A stretch of DNA of 64,000 bases. Source: Paracoccus fontiphilus. Lineage in GTDB: Bacteria > Pseudomonadota > Alphaproteobacteria > Rhodobacterales > Rhodobacteraceae. Location: assembly GCF_017356265.1 (NCBI RefSeq), contig NZ_JAFNAW010000002.1:62001-126000 (forward strand). Reading direction: 5' to 3'. A program made the translations under genes and the position numbers. This document shows, piece after piece, positions 1-9,480 of the stretch (position 1 is its first letter; the number at the start of each line of letters is the position of its first letter). The notes beneath the pieces were generated by a model. The model saw nothing but the letters and a program-made list of their open reading frames with translations. It ran no database searches and had not been told where the DNA came from.

Positions 1-1189
1 CCGCCGCCGCGATGTTGACGGCCAGGCGCAGGTCGCCGGTCGCCCACATCCATCCTGCGAAGCTGCAAAGCGCCATGAGGTGCACGCTTGGCGAATAGGC
101 GCGCGAGGCGCGCTCCGCCAGCGAGGTATAGCGGCCCCGCGCGGCCTCGGCGGCCTCGACCAGGGCCGTCAACCGCGCCAGGGACGAATCCCGCCCTGCC
201 GCCGTCACGCGCAGGGTCAGGGGGCCGGTCAGGTTCACCTCGCCCGCCGACAGCATCTGGCCGGGGGCGGCCGGGACGGGCAGTGTCTCGCCGGTCAAAA
301 GGGCGCGGTCGATCTCGGACCGGCCCTCGGTGATCTCGCCATCCGCAGGGACGCGGGCGCCGGGGCGGATGCGGATCAGGTCGCCGGGCCGGAGGGTCGC
401 GACCGGCACGACCTGCTCGGCCCCGTGCAGAAGCAGCGTTGCCCGCGGCACCTCCAGCGCCGTCAGCTCGGCCGCGGCGGATCGCGCGATGGCGCGGGTG
501 CGATGATCCAGGTAGCGGCCGATCAGCAGGAAGAAGCACAGCATCGCCGCCGCGTCGAAATAGGCATGGTGCCCCGACTGCGTCGTCTCGTAGACCGAAA
601 TCGCGCTGGCCAGGATCAGCGCCAGCGAGATGGGCACGTCCATCCCCAGCCTGCCCACACGGATGGCGGCCCAGGCGCTGCGGAAGAAGGGCTGACCCGC
701 GAAGAAGACGGTGGGCAGCGCGATGGCGCCGCTGATCCAGTGGAACAGGTCGCGGGTCGCGGCCTCGGCCCCGGACCAGACGGCGACCGACAGGATCATG
801 ATGTTCATCATCGCAAAGCCCGACACGCCGATCCGCATCAGCAGGTCGCGGCCCTGCCGGTCGGCGGTGGTGGCCGACAGCGCGTCGGGGTCAAGCTCGT
901 GCGCCTCGTATCCCACGCCCGCCAGGACGGGGATCAGGTCATCGGCGGCCAGGCCGGGCGCATCGACCGTGACCCGGCGCAGGGTCAGGTTCACGCGCGC
1001 GTGCCGGACGCCCGGATGGGCCAGCAGCGCGGTTTCCACATCGGTGATGCAGGTCACGCAGTGGGCGGTGGGCAGCGACAGGATCAAGGTGCCGTCGGCA
1101 ACCTCGGCCCGGTCGGCGAGGCGCTGCGCCAAGGGGGCGGCGTCGCAGGCGGGACAGGCGCTGAAGCCGGATGCGGTCAGGTCGGCCAT
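1..1189 (-). CDS. ccoI: Cbb3 oxidase-associated copper-translocating P-type ATPase CcoI/FixI (partial)
   Basis: This is the N-terminal ~396 residues of a heavy-metal P1B-type ATPase, cut by the left edge of the window. I translated the minus strand from the ATG at 1189. The N-terminus has a CPAC pair and then an HMA-like metal-binding segment with HCVTC. Hydrophobic helices follow, then the actuator domain with the TGE motif (LLTGETLPV). The CPC, DKTGT and hinge motifs would lie beyond the edge. The start is one base after the ccoH stop, so the gene closes a ccoG-ccoH-ccoI operon. In Rhodobacter and Paracoccus this pump supplies copper for CuB of cbb3 cytochrome oxidase. The paralogue CopA has a similar fold, but the position after ccoGH favours CcoI. 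Confidence 0.9.
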   Translation of the reverse strand, partial: MADLTASGFSACPACDAAPLAQRLADRAEVADGTLILSLPTAHCVTCITDVETALLAHPGVRHARVNLTLRRVTVDAPGLAADDLIPVLAGVGYEAHELDPDALSATTADRQGRDLLMRIGVSGFAMMNIMILSVAVWSGAEAATRDLFHWISGAIALPTVFFAGQPFFRSAWAAIRVGRLGMDVPISLALILASAISVYETTQSGHHAYFDAAAMLCFFLLIGRYLDHRTRAIARSAAAELTALEVPRATLLLHGAEQVVPVATLRPGDLIRIRPGARVPADGEITEGRSEIDRALLTGETLPVPAAPGQMLSAGEVNLTGPLTLRVTAAGRDSSLARLTALVEAAEAARGRYTSLAERASRAYSPSVHLMALCSFAGWMWATGDLRLAVNIAAA

Positions 1190-1190
1190 G

Positions 1191-1655
1191 TCAGTTCACC
1201 CGTGCCCCGGCATAGTGGTCCAGCCGCTGGCGGAACGGCGTCCCGTCCTCGGCTACGGCCTGGACGTGGATGTTCCAGCTGCCCGGCTCAAGGTCCAGGG
1301 CGGCGCGGTAGACGCCGCCCGCGACCGAGAAATCCGGTGTCACGTCCGCGCGCTTGTGCGTCGGCCGCCCCACCGTGGCCGAGAAGTCGCGCAGGATCGG
1401 GTGCCTGCCCTGCCCGTCCACGATCTCGACCACCAGTTCGGCGCCGTCATAGCTGGCCCTGGCGGTCCATCCCAGATCCTGCTGCGCCTGCCGTTCCCGG
1501 TCGAACTGCTGCGAGGCGACATAGCTGTTCTTCACCTCCAGCCCCGGAAAGCTGCCGACCGCCAGGACGGCCATGACGACGTTGACCGCGATGATGACGC
1601 CGAACGCGGCCAGCGTGATGATCAGGACGTGGCGGCCCGTCAGTTCCTTCACCAT
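1191..1655 (-). CDS. ccoH: Cbb3 oxidase assembly protein CcoH/FixH
   Basis: A 154-residue protein with one N-terminal membrane segment (about residues 10-35, LIITLAAFGVIIAVNVVMAV) and a periplasmic beta-rich FixH domain. The C-terminal half carries the LEPGSWNI stretch typical of the family. I start at the ATG at 1655, just after the ccoG stop; an upstream in-frame extension to 1784 would run into ccoG and is rejected. CcoH helps assemble or stabilise the CcoN/CcoP subunits of cbb3 oxidase. Flanking ccoG and ccoI with 1-base gaps indicate one transcript. Confidence 0.93.
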   Translation of the reverse strand: MVKELTGRHVLIITLAAFGVIIAVNVVMAVLAVGSFPGLEVKNSYVASQQFDRERQAQQDLGWTARASYDGAELVVEIVDGQGRHPILRDFSATVGRPTHKRADVTPDFSVAGGVYRAALDLEPGSWNIHVQAVAEDGTPFRQRLDHYAGARVN

Positions 1656-1656
1656 G

Positions 1657-3207
1657 TCATTCGCCCTTTCCGTGGAAGATGGTGCCGACCGTCGCGGTGG
1701 TCCCGTCGGTTTCATCGCGGACGACCAGATCCAGAGAGGTCGTCGCCTCGGATGCCAGCGGCGATCCGGCGGGCGCGGTGACATACAGCCTGCGGCTCAG
1801 CGTTTCGTCCGCGGGAACGTCGATGGTGCCCGAGGCCGCGCCTTCGATGGCGACCGTCAGGTCGTCCCCGCCCTCGACGTCGAAGCTGAAGGCGCGCGTC
1901 TCGTGCTGCTTGTTGCGCAGGCGGACCTCGTAGGTGTTGCGGATCGCGCCGTCGGACATGGTGACGAACAGCGGATTGCGGACCGGAGAGACGTTCAGTT
2001 CCAGCGGCGAGCGGACGAACAGCGCGACGATCAGCGCGACACCGATGCCGGACCACAGCGTGAAATACAGCAGCGTGCGCGGGCGCAGGATGTGCTTCCA
2101 GACCGGCTTCGGCTTGGCCCCGGCGCGTTCGGCGGTCTCGTCCTTCAGCGCCATGTAGTCGATCAGCCCGCGCGGCTTGCCGATCTTGTCCATGATCTCG
2201 TCGCAGGCGTCGATGCACAGCGCGCAGGTGATGCATTCCATCTGCTGGCCGTTGCGGATGTCGATGCCCATCGGACAGACGTTCACGCAGGCCATGCAGT
2301 CGATGCAGTCACCGGCGGAATCGACGGGGATGGGCCCGCCGACGCCCGTGCGCACGCTTGGATAGGGAACGGGCGGATAGTGGCCGCCGGCGGCAGGTCC
2401 GGCGGCGTGGCTGGTCGCCGCCGCCTTTTCGGCCACGGCGGGGCTGCGGTGGCGGACGTTGGTCTTGCCGCGCGGCTCTCCCCTCCATTCGCGATAGGCG
2501 ACGGTCAGCGTGTCCTCGTCCATCATCGCGGCCTGGATGCGCGGCCAGGGGCAGGCATAGATGCAGATCTGCTCACGCGCGAAGCCGCCGAACAGGAAGG
2601 TCGTCGCCGTCAGGATCGCCATGGTGGTATAGGCGACCGGATGCGCCTGACCGGCAAGAAGGTTGCGCAGCAGCGTCGGCGCATCGGTGAAATAGAAGAT
2701 CCAGGCGCCGCCGGTCAGCAGCGCGATGACCAGCCAGACGGCCCACTTCGCCGCCCGCAGCCTGATCTTCTGCCCGTCCCATTTCTGCCGGTGCAGGCGG
2801 ATGCGGGCGTTGCGGTCCCCCTCGATCCAGCGTTCGACCAGGATGAACAGGTCGGTCCAGACGGTCTGCGGGCAGGCATAGCCGCACCACACCCGACCCA
2901 GCGCCGAGGTGAACAGGAACAGTCCCAGGCCCGCCATGACCAGAAGGCCTGCGACGAAATAGAATTCGTGCGGCCAGATCTCGATCCAGAAGAAGAAGAA
3001 GCGCCTGTTGGCAAGATCGACAAGGACCGCCTGGTCGGGCATGGACGGCCCCCGGTCCCAGCGGATCCACGGCATGACGTAATAGATCGTCAGGGACACT
3101 GCCATGACGACCCACTTGAGGTTTCTGAACCGCCCCTTGACGCGCTTCGGGAAGATCGGCTCGCGCGCTGCATAAAGGCTCGGGGGGTCCAACTCTGGGC
3201 TGGACAT
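1657..3207 (-). CDS. ccoG: Cbb3 oxidase accessory polyferredoxin CcoG/RdxB
   Basis: A 516-residue membrane polyferredoxin. Hydrophobic segments lie around residues 30-50, 75-105, 155-175 and 190-210, with cysteines in CGYACP and CIYACP. Two Fe-S motifs follow at about residues 301-335 (CIDCMACVNVCP and CITCALCIDACD). A further membrane helix and a periplasmic Ig-like domain complete the CcoG layout. CcoG acts in copper reduction and delivery during cbb3 oxidase assembly. An Ala/Pro-rich insert of about 40 residues precedes the first ferredoxin motif, where homologues I recall have a short linker. It is the first gene of ccoGHI, 60 bases downstream of an FnrL-like box. Confidence 0.95.
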   Translation of the reverse strand: MSSPELDPPSLYAAREPIFPKRVKGRFRNLKWVVMAVSLTIYYVMPWIRWDRGPSMPDQAVLVDLANRRFFFFWIEIWPHEFYFVAGLLVMAGLGLFLFTSALGRVWCGYACPQTVWTDLFILVERWIEGDRNARIRLHRQKWDGQKIRLRAAKWAVWLVIALLTGGAWIFYFTDAPTLLRNLLAGQAHPVAYTTMAILTATTFLFGGFAREQICIYACPWPRIQAAMMDEDTLTVAYREWRGEPRGKTNVRHRSPAVAEKAAATSHAAGPAAGGHYPPVPYPSVRTGVGGPIPVDSAGDCIDCMACVNVCPMGIDIRNGQQMECITCALCIDACDEIMDKIGKPRGLIDYMALKDETAERAGAKPKPVWKHILRPRTLLYFTLWSGIGVALIVALFVRSPLELNVSPVRNPLFVTMSDGAIRNTYEVRLRNKQHETRAFSFDVEGGDDLTVAIEGAASGTIDVPADETLSRRLYVTAPAGSPLASEATTSLDLVVRDETDGTTATVGTIFHGKGE

Positions 3208-3266
3208 TTTGAAGAATCGCTCCTGTTTCGCGCCGTCCGGTCTAGACCGGCCGGGCGGGGGATTCC

Positions 3267-3280
3267 TTGACCTGCATCAA
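3267..3280. promoter_or_regulatory. FnrL/FNR-type box upstream of ccoG
   Basis: TTGACCTGCATCAA matches the FNR-family dyad TTGAY-N4-RTCAA at every defined base. It is centred about 66 bases before the ccoG start. In Rhodobacter and Paracoccus FnrL/FnrP activates cbb3 oxidase and rdx/cco accessory genes when oxygen is low. The transcription start is not known, so activator spacing is inferred. Confidence 0.75.
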
Positions 3281-3290
3281 ATGCAGGCCG

Positions 3291-4199
3291 TCACCACACC
3301 ATTGCCGCCGCCACGGCCGCGATGACGGCGCCGGCCGCCAGTTGCATCACGCCCGGCAGCCATGACCCGATCCCGGCCGCCGTCCCGCCTGCGGGCAGCA
3401 GCGCCAGCGATCCCCGGCGCGCCCAGACCGCCAGGACCGCAACCCCGACCGAAACGCAGGCGGTGCCCAGCCCCATCGCCATGGCCCCGGCCGCGCCGGT
3501 CGCGAAGATGTCCATGCGCCATGTCAGGATCAGCAGGAAGATCGCCCCCGTGCAGGGCCGCGCCGCAATGCCCGCGATCAGGATCAGCGCATCGCGCAAC
3601 GTGCGGGTCTCCGCGACCTCGGCCGCGGTCGGGCCGTGCGCATGGCCGCAGCCGCAGGCGTCGTGATGATGGTGCCGCGCACGGCGCACAAGGTGGCGCA
3701 ACCCGCGCCAACCCAGCCACAGCCCGACCAACCCGATCAGGACGGCGCCCAGGTCACCCATCGCATCCTCGCCCAGGCCGGTCAGCGCCTCTCGGGACAA
3801 GTCCAGCAGGGTGACGCCGGACCAGACCAGGACGACGGCCACCGATGCCTGGGCCAGCGCGGACAGGATCGACAACAGGGACAACCGGCCAACGCTGACC
3901 GACGTGCCGAAGCCATAGCCGCCGATCAGCTGCTTGCCGTGGCCCGGCCCGACTGCGTGGACGACGCCATAGCCGAAGCAGATGCCCAGCAGGGCCAGCG
4001 TTGCGCCCGGCTGCCCTGCCTGCAGGCGCCGCAAGGCGCCTGCCATCATCGCCTGCGCCTCTCGCTGGCGGGCGGCGGCCCACACCTCGAGACCCGACAA
4101 GGCCCCGCTGAACCACAGCGCCGCGACCAGCAGGGCGACAGCCAATCCTGCCAGGGCCAGCCCGCGACGGCCGGTCACGAGCCCCGCCCTTCGCCGCAT
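3291..4199 (-). CDS. NicO/RcnA-family nickel/cobalt exporter
   Basis: A membrane protein of 302 residues with about six hydrophobic segments. It carries the family motif HAVGPGHGKQ in the first half and a cytoplasmic His-rich loop (RHHHHDACGCGHAHG) likely to bind divalent metal. IAARPCTGAI in the second half is also typical of NicO/RcnA transporters. I chose the ATG at 4199, which overlaps the DUF1007 gene by 25 bases; the longer in-frame reading lies wholly inside that gene. Pairing with DUF1007 is common in Proteobacteria and suggests Ni, Co or Zn handling. The metal and direction cannot be read from sequence. Confidence 0.85.
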   Translation of the reverse strand: MRRRAGLVTGRRGLALAGLAVALLVAALWFSGALSGLEVWAAARQREAQAMMAGALRRLQAGQPGATLALLGICFGYGVVHAVGPGHGKQLIGGYGFGTSVSVGRLSLLSILSALAQASVAVVLVWSGVTLLDLSREALTGLGEDAMGDLGAVLIGLVGLWLGWRGLRHLVRRARHHHHDACGCGHAHGPTAAEVAETRTLRDALILIAGIAARPCTGAIFLLILTWRMDIFATGAAGAMAMGLGTACVSVGVAVLAVWARRGSLALLPAGGTAAGIGSWLPGVMQLAAGAVIAAVAAAMVW

Positions 4200-4843
4200 T
4201 GAACCCGGATGACCTCGGCACCGGCGGCACCGATGTCGACGATCACCATTTCCTCCTCCATGCCGGGCTGGGCAAGGGCTGCATTCAGGGCCCGGCGATA
4301 GGCGTCGGGGGCGGCCGCGGGATCGCCCGGTTCCAGGGCGACGGTGCAATCACCGCGCCCCGTGACCCCAGGCGCCTCCGGCACGGTGAAATCGACATAG
4401 AATTCGGGATCGTAGGCCTGCACGACCAGGGGGGTCGCGCCATCCTGCGGCTGCGCCAGAGGCCTGCGGTGACGCGAGACGACGCGCCCGTCGCGATACT
4501 CGGCCTTGAAGTCTTCCGGCCCTGCCAACGCGACGCGCTGGCCAGCCGCCTGCAGGAACAGCCGGCCGTCGAAGCCCGGCTCCCAATCGGCATCGAAGCC
4601 CTGCAATGCCGCGTGTTCCTGGGCCGTCAGGGCACCGTCCCCATCCGGGTCGAGGCCCAGATCGCTGACGATCAGCAGCGAATAAAGCTCGTCATAGGCC
4701 CATTCGACATCGACCGCCGCCAATCGCCCCTGCGCGTCATAGACAAGGCCCAGCCTTGCATCCATATACACGTGCGGATGGGCCGTGGCGCCCAGGGGCC
4801 ACAGGCAAAGGCAGGTCGCGGCAAGGGTCAGGCGCGGCAGCAT
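4175..4843 (-). CDS. DUF1007 family periplasmic protein with EF-hand-like loop
   Basis: A 222-residue exported protein. It begins with a signal peptide ending near residue 21 (LGATAHPHV), and the mature N-terminus carries the HPHV motif shared by DUF1007 proteins. Residues 65-76 form a classical EF-hand-like loop, DPDGDGALTAQE. The C-terminus overlaps the start of the NicO/RcnA-like exporter, so the two are probably translationally coupled. DUF1007 proteins are usually encoded beside NicO-type metal transporters and are thought to act as periplasmic partners. The biochemical role is unproven. Confidence 0.82.
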   Translation of the reverse strand: MLPRLTLAATCLCLWPLGATAHPHVYMDARLGLVYDAQGRLAAVDVEWAYDELYSLLIVSDLGLDPDGDGALTAQEHAALQGFDADWEPGFDGRLFLQAAGQRVALAGPEDFKAEYRDGRVVSRHRRPLAQPQDGATPLVVQAYDPEFYVDFTVPEAPGVTGRGDCTVALEPGDPAAAPDAYRRALNAALAQPGMEEEMVIVDIGAAGAEVIRVQCGEGRGS

Positions 4844-4963
4844 GTCGATTCCCGGTCGGTTTGGTGCGGTCTAAGGCAACCTGCCCGGCTTTGGCAAATG
4901 ACGCTTGCCGCTTTCCGCCATGGGGCCGCCCGCGTAACGTGGCCGCGAGAGAAGGAGTTGTTC

Positions 4964-5623
4964 ATGCTGACCATTCATGGCGTCACGCGCTCGCGCGCCT
5001 CGCGCATCATCTGGCTTTGCCACGAGATCGGGTTGGAGTTCCGGCAGGTTCCCGTGATCCAGGCCTATCGCCTGCCCTTTCCCGACGCGCCCGATGCGCC
5101 GCTGAACACGCATTCGCCCGCCTTCCTGTCGCTGTCGCCCGCCGGCGCCATCCCGGTGATCGAGGATGACGGCCTGGTCCTGTCCGAGTCTCTGGCGGCG
5201 AACCTGTATCTGGCGCGCAAGCATGGCGGCACCCTCGCCCCCGCCGGCCTGGCCGAGGACGCGCAGATGATGCAGTGGAGCTTCTACGCCGCGACCAGCA
5301 TCGAGCCCGATGCCCTGACCATCCTGTTCCTGCACGCCCGCACCCGCCTGCAGTCGGGCGAGGATCAGGCGCTTGTCGCCAACGCCGCCGAACGGCTGGT
5401 CCGGCCCTTGTCCGTGGTCGAGGGCCACCTGGCCACCCATCCCCATCTGGTGGGCGACCGCTTCACCGTGGCCGACATCAACATGGCCGAGGTGCTGCGC
5501 TATGCGCAAGGCTATGGCGAGTTGATGACCCAGTTCCCCGCGACCATGGCCTGGCTGGAGGGATGCCAGGCCAGACCCGCCTTCCGAAAGATGTGGGACG
5601 CCCGCAACGCCGAGCCGGAATGA
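4964..5623 (+). CDS. Glutathione S-transferase family protein
   Basis: A 219-residue soluble protein with the GST layout. A thioredoxin-like N-terminal domain has a Ser-rich active-site region (VTRSRASRIIW), a PAGAIPVI cis-proline segment and EDDGLVLSES. An all-alpha C-terminal domain contains the N-capping/hydrophobic-staple region (VADINMAEVL). The ATG at 4964 is preceded by GAAGGAG, so I use it rather than the much longer in-frame extension that runs antisense to the DUF1007 gene. The substrate is unknown. It is a single gene, divergent from DUF1007 and upstream of parE. Confidence 0.88.
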   Translation: MLTIHGVTRSRASRIIWLCHEIGLEFRQVPVIQAYRLPFPDAPDAPLNTHSPAFLSLSPAGAIPVIEDDGLVLSESLAANLYLARKHGGTLAPAGLAEDAQMMQWSFYAATSIEPDALTILFLHARTRLQSGEDQALVANAAERLVRPLSVVEGHLATHPHLVGDRFTVADINMAEVLRYAQGYGELMTQFPATMAWLEGCQARPAFRKMWDARNAEPE

Positions 5624-5696
5624 AGGGCGCCTTGCCCTTTTGTTCCCTGCCATGAGATAGTCCCCCCAGCCGACCGAAGAACAAGAGCAGACACAA

Positions 5697-7655
5697 ATGG
5701 CCGACGACCTTCTTTCCGCCGTTGACGCGACCGACAGCTATTCCGCCGCCTCGATCGAGGTGCTGGAGGGGCTGGAGCCCGTGCGCAAGCGCCCCGGCAT
5801 GTATATCGGCGGGACCGACGAACGCGCGCTGCATCACCTTGTGGCGGAAATCCTCGACAACTCGATGGACGAGGCGGTGGCGGGCCATGCCAGCCGCATC
5901 GAGGTCGAGTTGCTGGCGGATTACAGCGTGGTCGTGCGCGACAACGGCCGCGGCATTCCCATCGACCCGCACCCCAAGTTCCCCGGAAAGTCTGCGCTGG
6001 AGGTGATCCTGTGCACGCTGCACGCGGGGGGCAAGTTCTCGGGCGATGCCTACCAGACCTCGGGTGGCCTGCACGGCGTCGGCGCCTCGGTCGTGAACGC
6101 GCTGTCTGACGTGATGATCGTTCAGGTCGCGCGCAACAAGGAGTTGTTCGAGCAGCGGTTTTCCCGCGGCATCCCGCAGGGGCCGGTCGCGAAGATCGGC
6201 GCTGCCCCCAACCGGCGCGGCACCACCGTGACCTTCCACGCCGACGAGGAGATCTTCGGCCATCACCGCTTCAAGCCCGCGCGGCTGCTGAAGATGGTGA
6301 AGTCCAAGGCCTATCTGTTCAGCGGCGTCGAAATCCGCTGGAAATCCGAGATCGACGACGGCGAGACGCCGCGCGAGGCGACCTTCCACTTTCCCGGCGG
6401 CCTTGCCGACTACCTGGCCGAGACGCTGCACGGCGCCAGCACCTATGCCGACCGCCCTTTCGCGGGCAGCGTCGATTTCCGCCGCCAAGGCGCGCCGGGC
6501 AAGGTGGACTGGGCCGTCAACTGGACGCCCTCGCGCGACGGCTTCATCCAGTCCTATTGCAACACCGTCCCCACGCCCGAGGGCGGCACGCATGAGGCGG
6601 GCTTCTGGTCCGCGATCCTGAAGGGCGTGCGCGCCTATGGCGAGCGGGTGAGCAACAAGAAGGCAGCCCAGATCACGCGCGAGGATCTGCTGACCGGCGG
6701 CTGCGCCCTTGTGTCCTGCTTCATCCGCGAGCCGGAATTCGTGGGCCAGACCAAGGACCGCCTTGCCACGACCGAGGCCGCGCGCCTGGTCGAAAACGCC
6801 GTGCGCGACCATTTCGACACCTGGCTGGCGGCGGATACGAGATCGGCGGGCGCGATCCTGGACTTCCTGGTCCTGCGGGCCGAGGAACGCCTGCGCCGCA
6901 AGCAGGAAAAGGAAACCGCCCGCAAGACGGCCACCAAGAAGCTGCGCCTGCCGGGCAAGCTGGTCGATTGCAGCGCCACCAACCGCGACGGGACCGAGCT
7001 GTTCATCGTCGAGGGCGACAGCGCGGGCGGCAGCGCCAAGATGGCGCGCGACCGGACCAACCAGGCCCTGCTGCCGCTGCGGGGCAAGATCCTCAACGTG
7101 CTGGGGGCGGCGTCCAGCAAGATGGGCGCCAACCAGGAAATCAATGACCTGTGCCAGGCGCTCGGCGTCGGTATCGGCTCAAAATTCAACGTCGACGACC
7201 TGCGCTATGACAAGGTCATCATCATGACCGATGCCGACGTGGACGGCGCCCATATCGCGTCGCTGCTGATGACCTTCTTCTTTACCCAGATGCGGCCGAT
7301 GATCGACAAGGGGCACCTGTATCTCGCCTGCCCGCCGCTCTACCGGCTGACGCAGGGGGCGCATCGCATCTATGTCGCGGACGACGCCGAGAAGGAACGG
7401 ATGCTGGCCAAGGGCCTGGGCGGCAAGGGCAAGATCGACGTGCAGCGCTTCAAGGGCCTGGGCGAGATGGACGCCAAGGACCTGAAGGACACCACGATGA
7501 ACCCCAAGACGCGCAAGCTGATCCGGGTCAGCATCGACGACGACGAAGGGGGCGAAACCGGCGATCTGGTCGAACGCCTGATGGGCAAGAAGCCGGAACT
7601 GCGCTTCGAATACATCCAGGAAAATGCCCGCTTCGCCGAAGAACTGGACGTGTGA
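5697..7655 (+). CDS. parE: DNA topoisomerase IV subunit B (ParE)
   Basis: A 652-residue GHKL ATPase subunit of topoisomerase IV, which decatenates daughter chromosomes with ParC. The ATP-binding N-terminus has [17 protein letters not shown] and the glycine-rich HGVGAS loop. The TOPRIM domain shows [10 protein letters not shown] and DADVDGAHI. The short length, without the GyrB-specific insertion, and the GTDERALHH start favour ParE over GyrB. The stop is one base before the thyA start, so parE-thyA-folA is probably one transcript. Confidence 0.96.
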   Translation: MADDLLSAVDATDSYSAASIEVLEGLEPVRKRPGMYIGGTDERALHHLVAEILDNSMDEAVAGHASRIEVELLADYSVVVRDNGRGIPIDPHPKFPGKSALEVILCTLHAGGKFSGDAYQTSGGLHGVGASVVNALSDVMIVQVARNKELFEQRFSRGIPQGPVAKIGAAPNRRGTTVTFHADEEIFGHHRFKPARLLKMVKSKAYLFSGVEIRWKSEIDDGETPREATFHFPGGLADYLAETLHGASTYADRPFAGSVDFRRQGAPGKVDWAVNWTPSRDGFIQSYCNTVPTPEGGTHEAGFWSAILKGVRAYGERVSNKKAAQITREDLLTGGCALVSCFIREPEFVGQTKDRLATTEAARLVENAVRDHFDTWLAADTRSAGAILDFLVLRAEERLRRKQEKETARKTATKKLRLPGKLVDCSATNRDGTELFIVEGDSAGGSAKMARDRTNQALLPLRGKILNVLGAASSKMGANQEINDLCQALGVGIGSKFNVDDLRYDKVIIMTDADVDGAHIASLLMTFFFTQMRPMIDKGHLYLACPPLYRLTQGAHRIYVADDAEKERMLAKGLGGKGKIDVQRFKGLGEMDAKDLKDTTMNPKTRKLIRVSIDDDEGGETGDLVERLMGKKPELRFEYIQENARFAEELDV

Positions 7656-7656
7656 G

Positions 7657-8490
7657 ATGCGGCAATACCATGACGCCCTGCGGGCGGTTCTGGAACAAGG
7701 GCACGAAAGTTCGGACCGGACGGGCACCGGCACGATCAGCCATTTCGGGCTGCAATGCCGTTATCCGCTGGCCGACGGCTTTCCGCTGGTGACGACCAAG
7801 AAGCTGCACCTGAAGTCGATCATCCACGAGTTGCTGTGGTTCCTGTCGGGCGACACCAACATCCGCTACCTGAAGGACAACGGCGTCTCGATCTGGGACG
7901 AATGGGCGGACGAGAGCGGCGACCTGGGCCCCGTCTATGGCCACCAATGGCGCCGCTTCCCGACGCTGGTGCCCAGCGGGATGGATGCTGATGGACAGCC
8001 GCTGTTCTTCGCGGGCCATGTCGACCAGATCGCCGATCTGGTCGAGGCGATCCGCAAGACGCCGGACTCTCGACGGCTGATCGTCTCGGCCTGGAACCCG
8101 GGCGATGTGCCCGACATGGCGCTGCCGCCCTGCCATACGCTGTGGCAGGTTCGCATCCTGGCAGGAAAGCTGCACCTGCAGCTTTACCAGCGGTCGGCGG
8201 ACATGTTCCTGGGCGTGCCCTTCAACATCGCCTCCTATGCGCTGCTGCAGGTGATGCTGGCGCATGTGACCGGGTATGAACCGGGGGATTTCATCCACTC
8301 CATCGGGGATGCGCATATCTATTCCAACCACCTCGACCAGGTGCGGACCCAGCTTGCGCGGAGCCCGAAACCCCTGCCCCAGCTTCGCGTGCGGCGCGAT
8401 GTCCCGTCGATCTTCGATTTCCGGTTCGAGGATTTCGAGGTGCTGAACTATGACCCTGATCCGGCCATCAAGGCCCCGGTCGCGGTCTGA
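7657..8490 (+). CDS. thyA: Thymidylate synthase
   Basis: A 277-residue ThyA that converts dUMP to dTMP using methylenetetrahydrofolate. It has the RTGTGT phosphate-binding start, the catalytic cysteine in PPCHTLWQV, and the dUMP-binding run with [13 protein letters not shown] and [10 protein letters not shown] start at the ATG at 7657, one base after the parE stop; the alternative at 7624 lies inside parE and lacks family similarity. FolA follows three bases later and regenerates the folate that ThyA oxidises. Confidence 0.96.
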   Translation: MRQYHDALRAVLEQGHESSDRTGTGTISHFGLQCRYPLADGFPLVTTKKLHLKSIIHELLWFLSGDTNIRYLKDNGVSIWDEWADESGDLGPVYGHQWRRFPTLVPSGMDADGQPLFFAGHVDQIADLVEAIRKTPDSRRLIVSAWNPGDVPDMALPPCHTLWQVRILAGKLHLQLYQRSADMFLGVPFNIASYALLQVMLAHVTGYEPGDFIHSIGDAHIYSNHLDQVRTQLARSPKPLPQLRVRRDVPSIFDFRFEDFEVLNYDPDPAIKAPVAV

Positions 8491-8493
8491 CCG

Positions 8494-8973
8494 ATGCTGA
8501 CCCTGATCGCAGCCCGCGACCGCAACGGCGCCATCGGCAAGGACAACGACATTCCCTGGCGCGTGCCCGAGGATCTGGCCTTCTTCCAGCGCGAAACCAC
8601 CGGCGGCGCGGTCGTCATGGGCCGCAGGACCTGGGAAAGCCTACCGTTCAGGCCGCTCAAGAACCGCCTGAACCTGATCGTGTCATCGGACCCGGCAGTT
8701 GCCGAGCAGGTCTTCCCCTCGCCAGAAGCTGCGGTCGATCACGCGCATCAGGCGGGGCATCGGCGCGTCTATGGCATCGGCGGGGCGGGCATCTATCGCG
8801 CGCTGCTGCCGCTGGCGGACCGGCTGCTGCTGACCCAGGTGGACGTGGCCGTGCCGGATGCCGACGCCTTCTTTCCCGACTTCGACAGAAACGACTGGCA
8901 CTGCCTCGGCTCCGTCCCCCTGCGCGCGGCCGATCCAGGCTGCGTCCTGTTCGAATACCTGCGTCGCCGCTAG
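8494..8973 (+). CDS. folA: Dihydrofolate reductase
   Basis: A 159-residue DHFR that reduces dihydrofolate to tetrahydrofolate with NADPH. Motifs visible are the N-terminal IAARDRNGAIG loop, IPWRVPEDLAFF with the catalytic acidic residue, VVMGRRTWESLP for NADPH binding, and YGIGGAGIY. It lies three bases downstream of thyA, the usual thyA-folA coupling that closes the dTMP folate cycle. Confidence 0.96.
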   Translation: MLTLIAARDRNGAIGKDNDIPWRVPEDLAFFQRETTGGAVVMGRRTWESLPFRPLKNRLNLIVSSDPAVAEQVFPSPEAAVDHAHQAGHRRVYGIGGAGIYRALLPLADRLLLTQVDVAVPDADAFFPDFDRNDWHCLGSVPLRAADPGCVLFEYLRRR

Positions 8974-9039
8974 CGGTTTGCACCCTGCGGCGCGCCATGC
9001 CAAGCTGCCGGCAATCCGCGGCACGACAAGGAGAGCCCC

Positions 9040-9468
9040 ATGAACATCCGCTATCTGCACACGATGGTCCGCGTGAAGGACCTGGACAAGACCATGGCCT
9101 TCTTCAAGCTGCTGGGGCTGGAGGAAACGCGCCGCATCGACAACGACAAGGGCCGCTTCACCTTGGTCTTCATGGCCCCGCCGGGCCAGCCGGAGTGTCC
9201 GGTCGAACTGACCCACAATTGGGACGGTGATGACGGTCTGCCCTCGGACAGCCGCCATTTCGGCCATCTGGCCTATCGCGTCGGCAACATCTACGAGATG
9301 TGCCAACGGCTGATGGACGCCGGGGTCACGATCAACCGGCCGCCGCGCGACGGACACATGGCCTTCGTGCGTAGCCCCGACAATGTCTCGATAGAGCTGC
9401 TGCAGGAAGGCGACCACCTGCCCCCGGCCGAACCCTGGGCCAGCATGGAAAACACCGGCAACTGGTAA
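9040..9468 (+). CDS. gloA: Lactoylglutathione lyase (glyoxalase I)
   Basis: A 142-residue single-domain VOC protein. Metal-ligand positions of glyoxalase I are visible: LHTMVRVKDLDK near the N-terminus, VELTHNWD, HFGHLAYRV and SIELLQ. It converts the methylglyoxal-glutathione hemithioacetal to S-lactoylglutathione, detoxifying methylglyoxal. An AAGGAG ribosome site (9028-9033) precedes the ATG. It stands alone, convergent with the MarR-family gene. Confidence 0.9.
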   Translation: MNIRYLHTMVRVKDLDKTMAFFKLLGLEETRRIDNDKGRFTLVFMAPPGQPECPVELTHNWDGDDGLPSDSRHFGHLAYRVGNIYEMCQRLMDAGVTINRPPRDGHMAFVRSPDNVSIELLQEGDHLPPAEPWASMENTGNW

Positions 9469-9480
9469 GGCCGCCGCCGG

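Noticed and set aside
80-1576. A 498-codon plus-strand frame
   Set aside because: It is antisense to ccoI and ccoH, which show family motifs on the minus strand.
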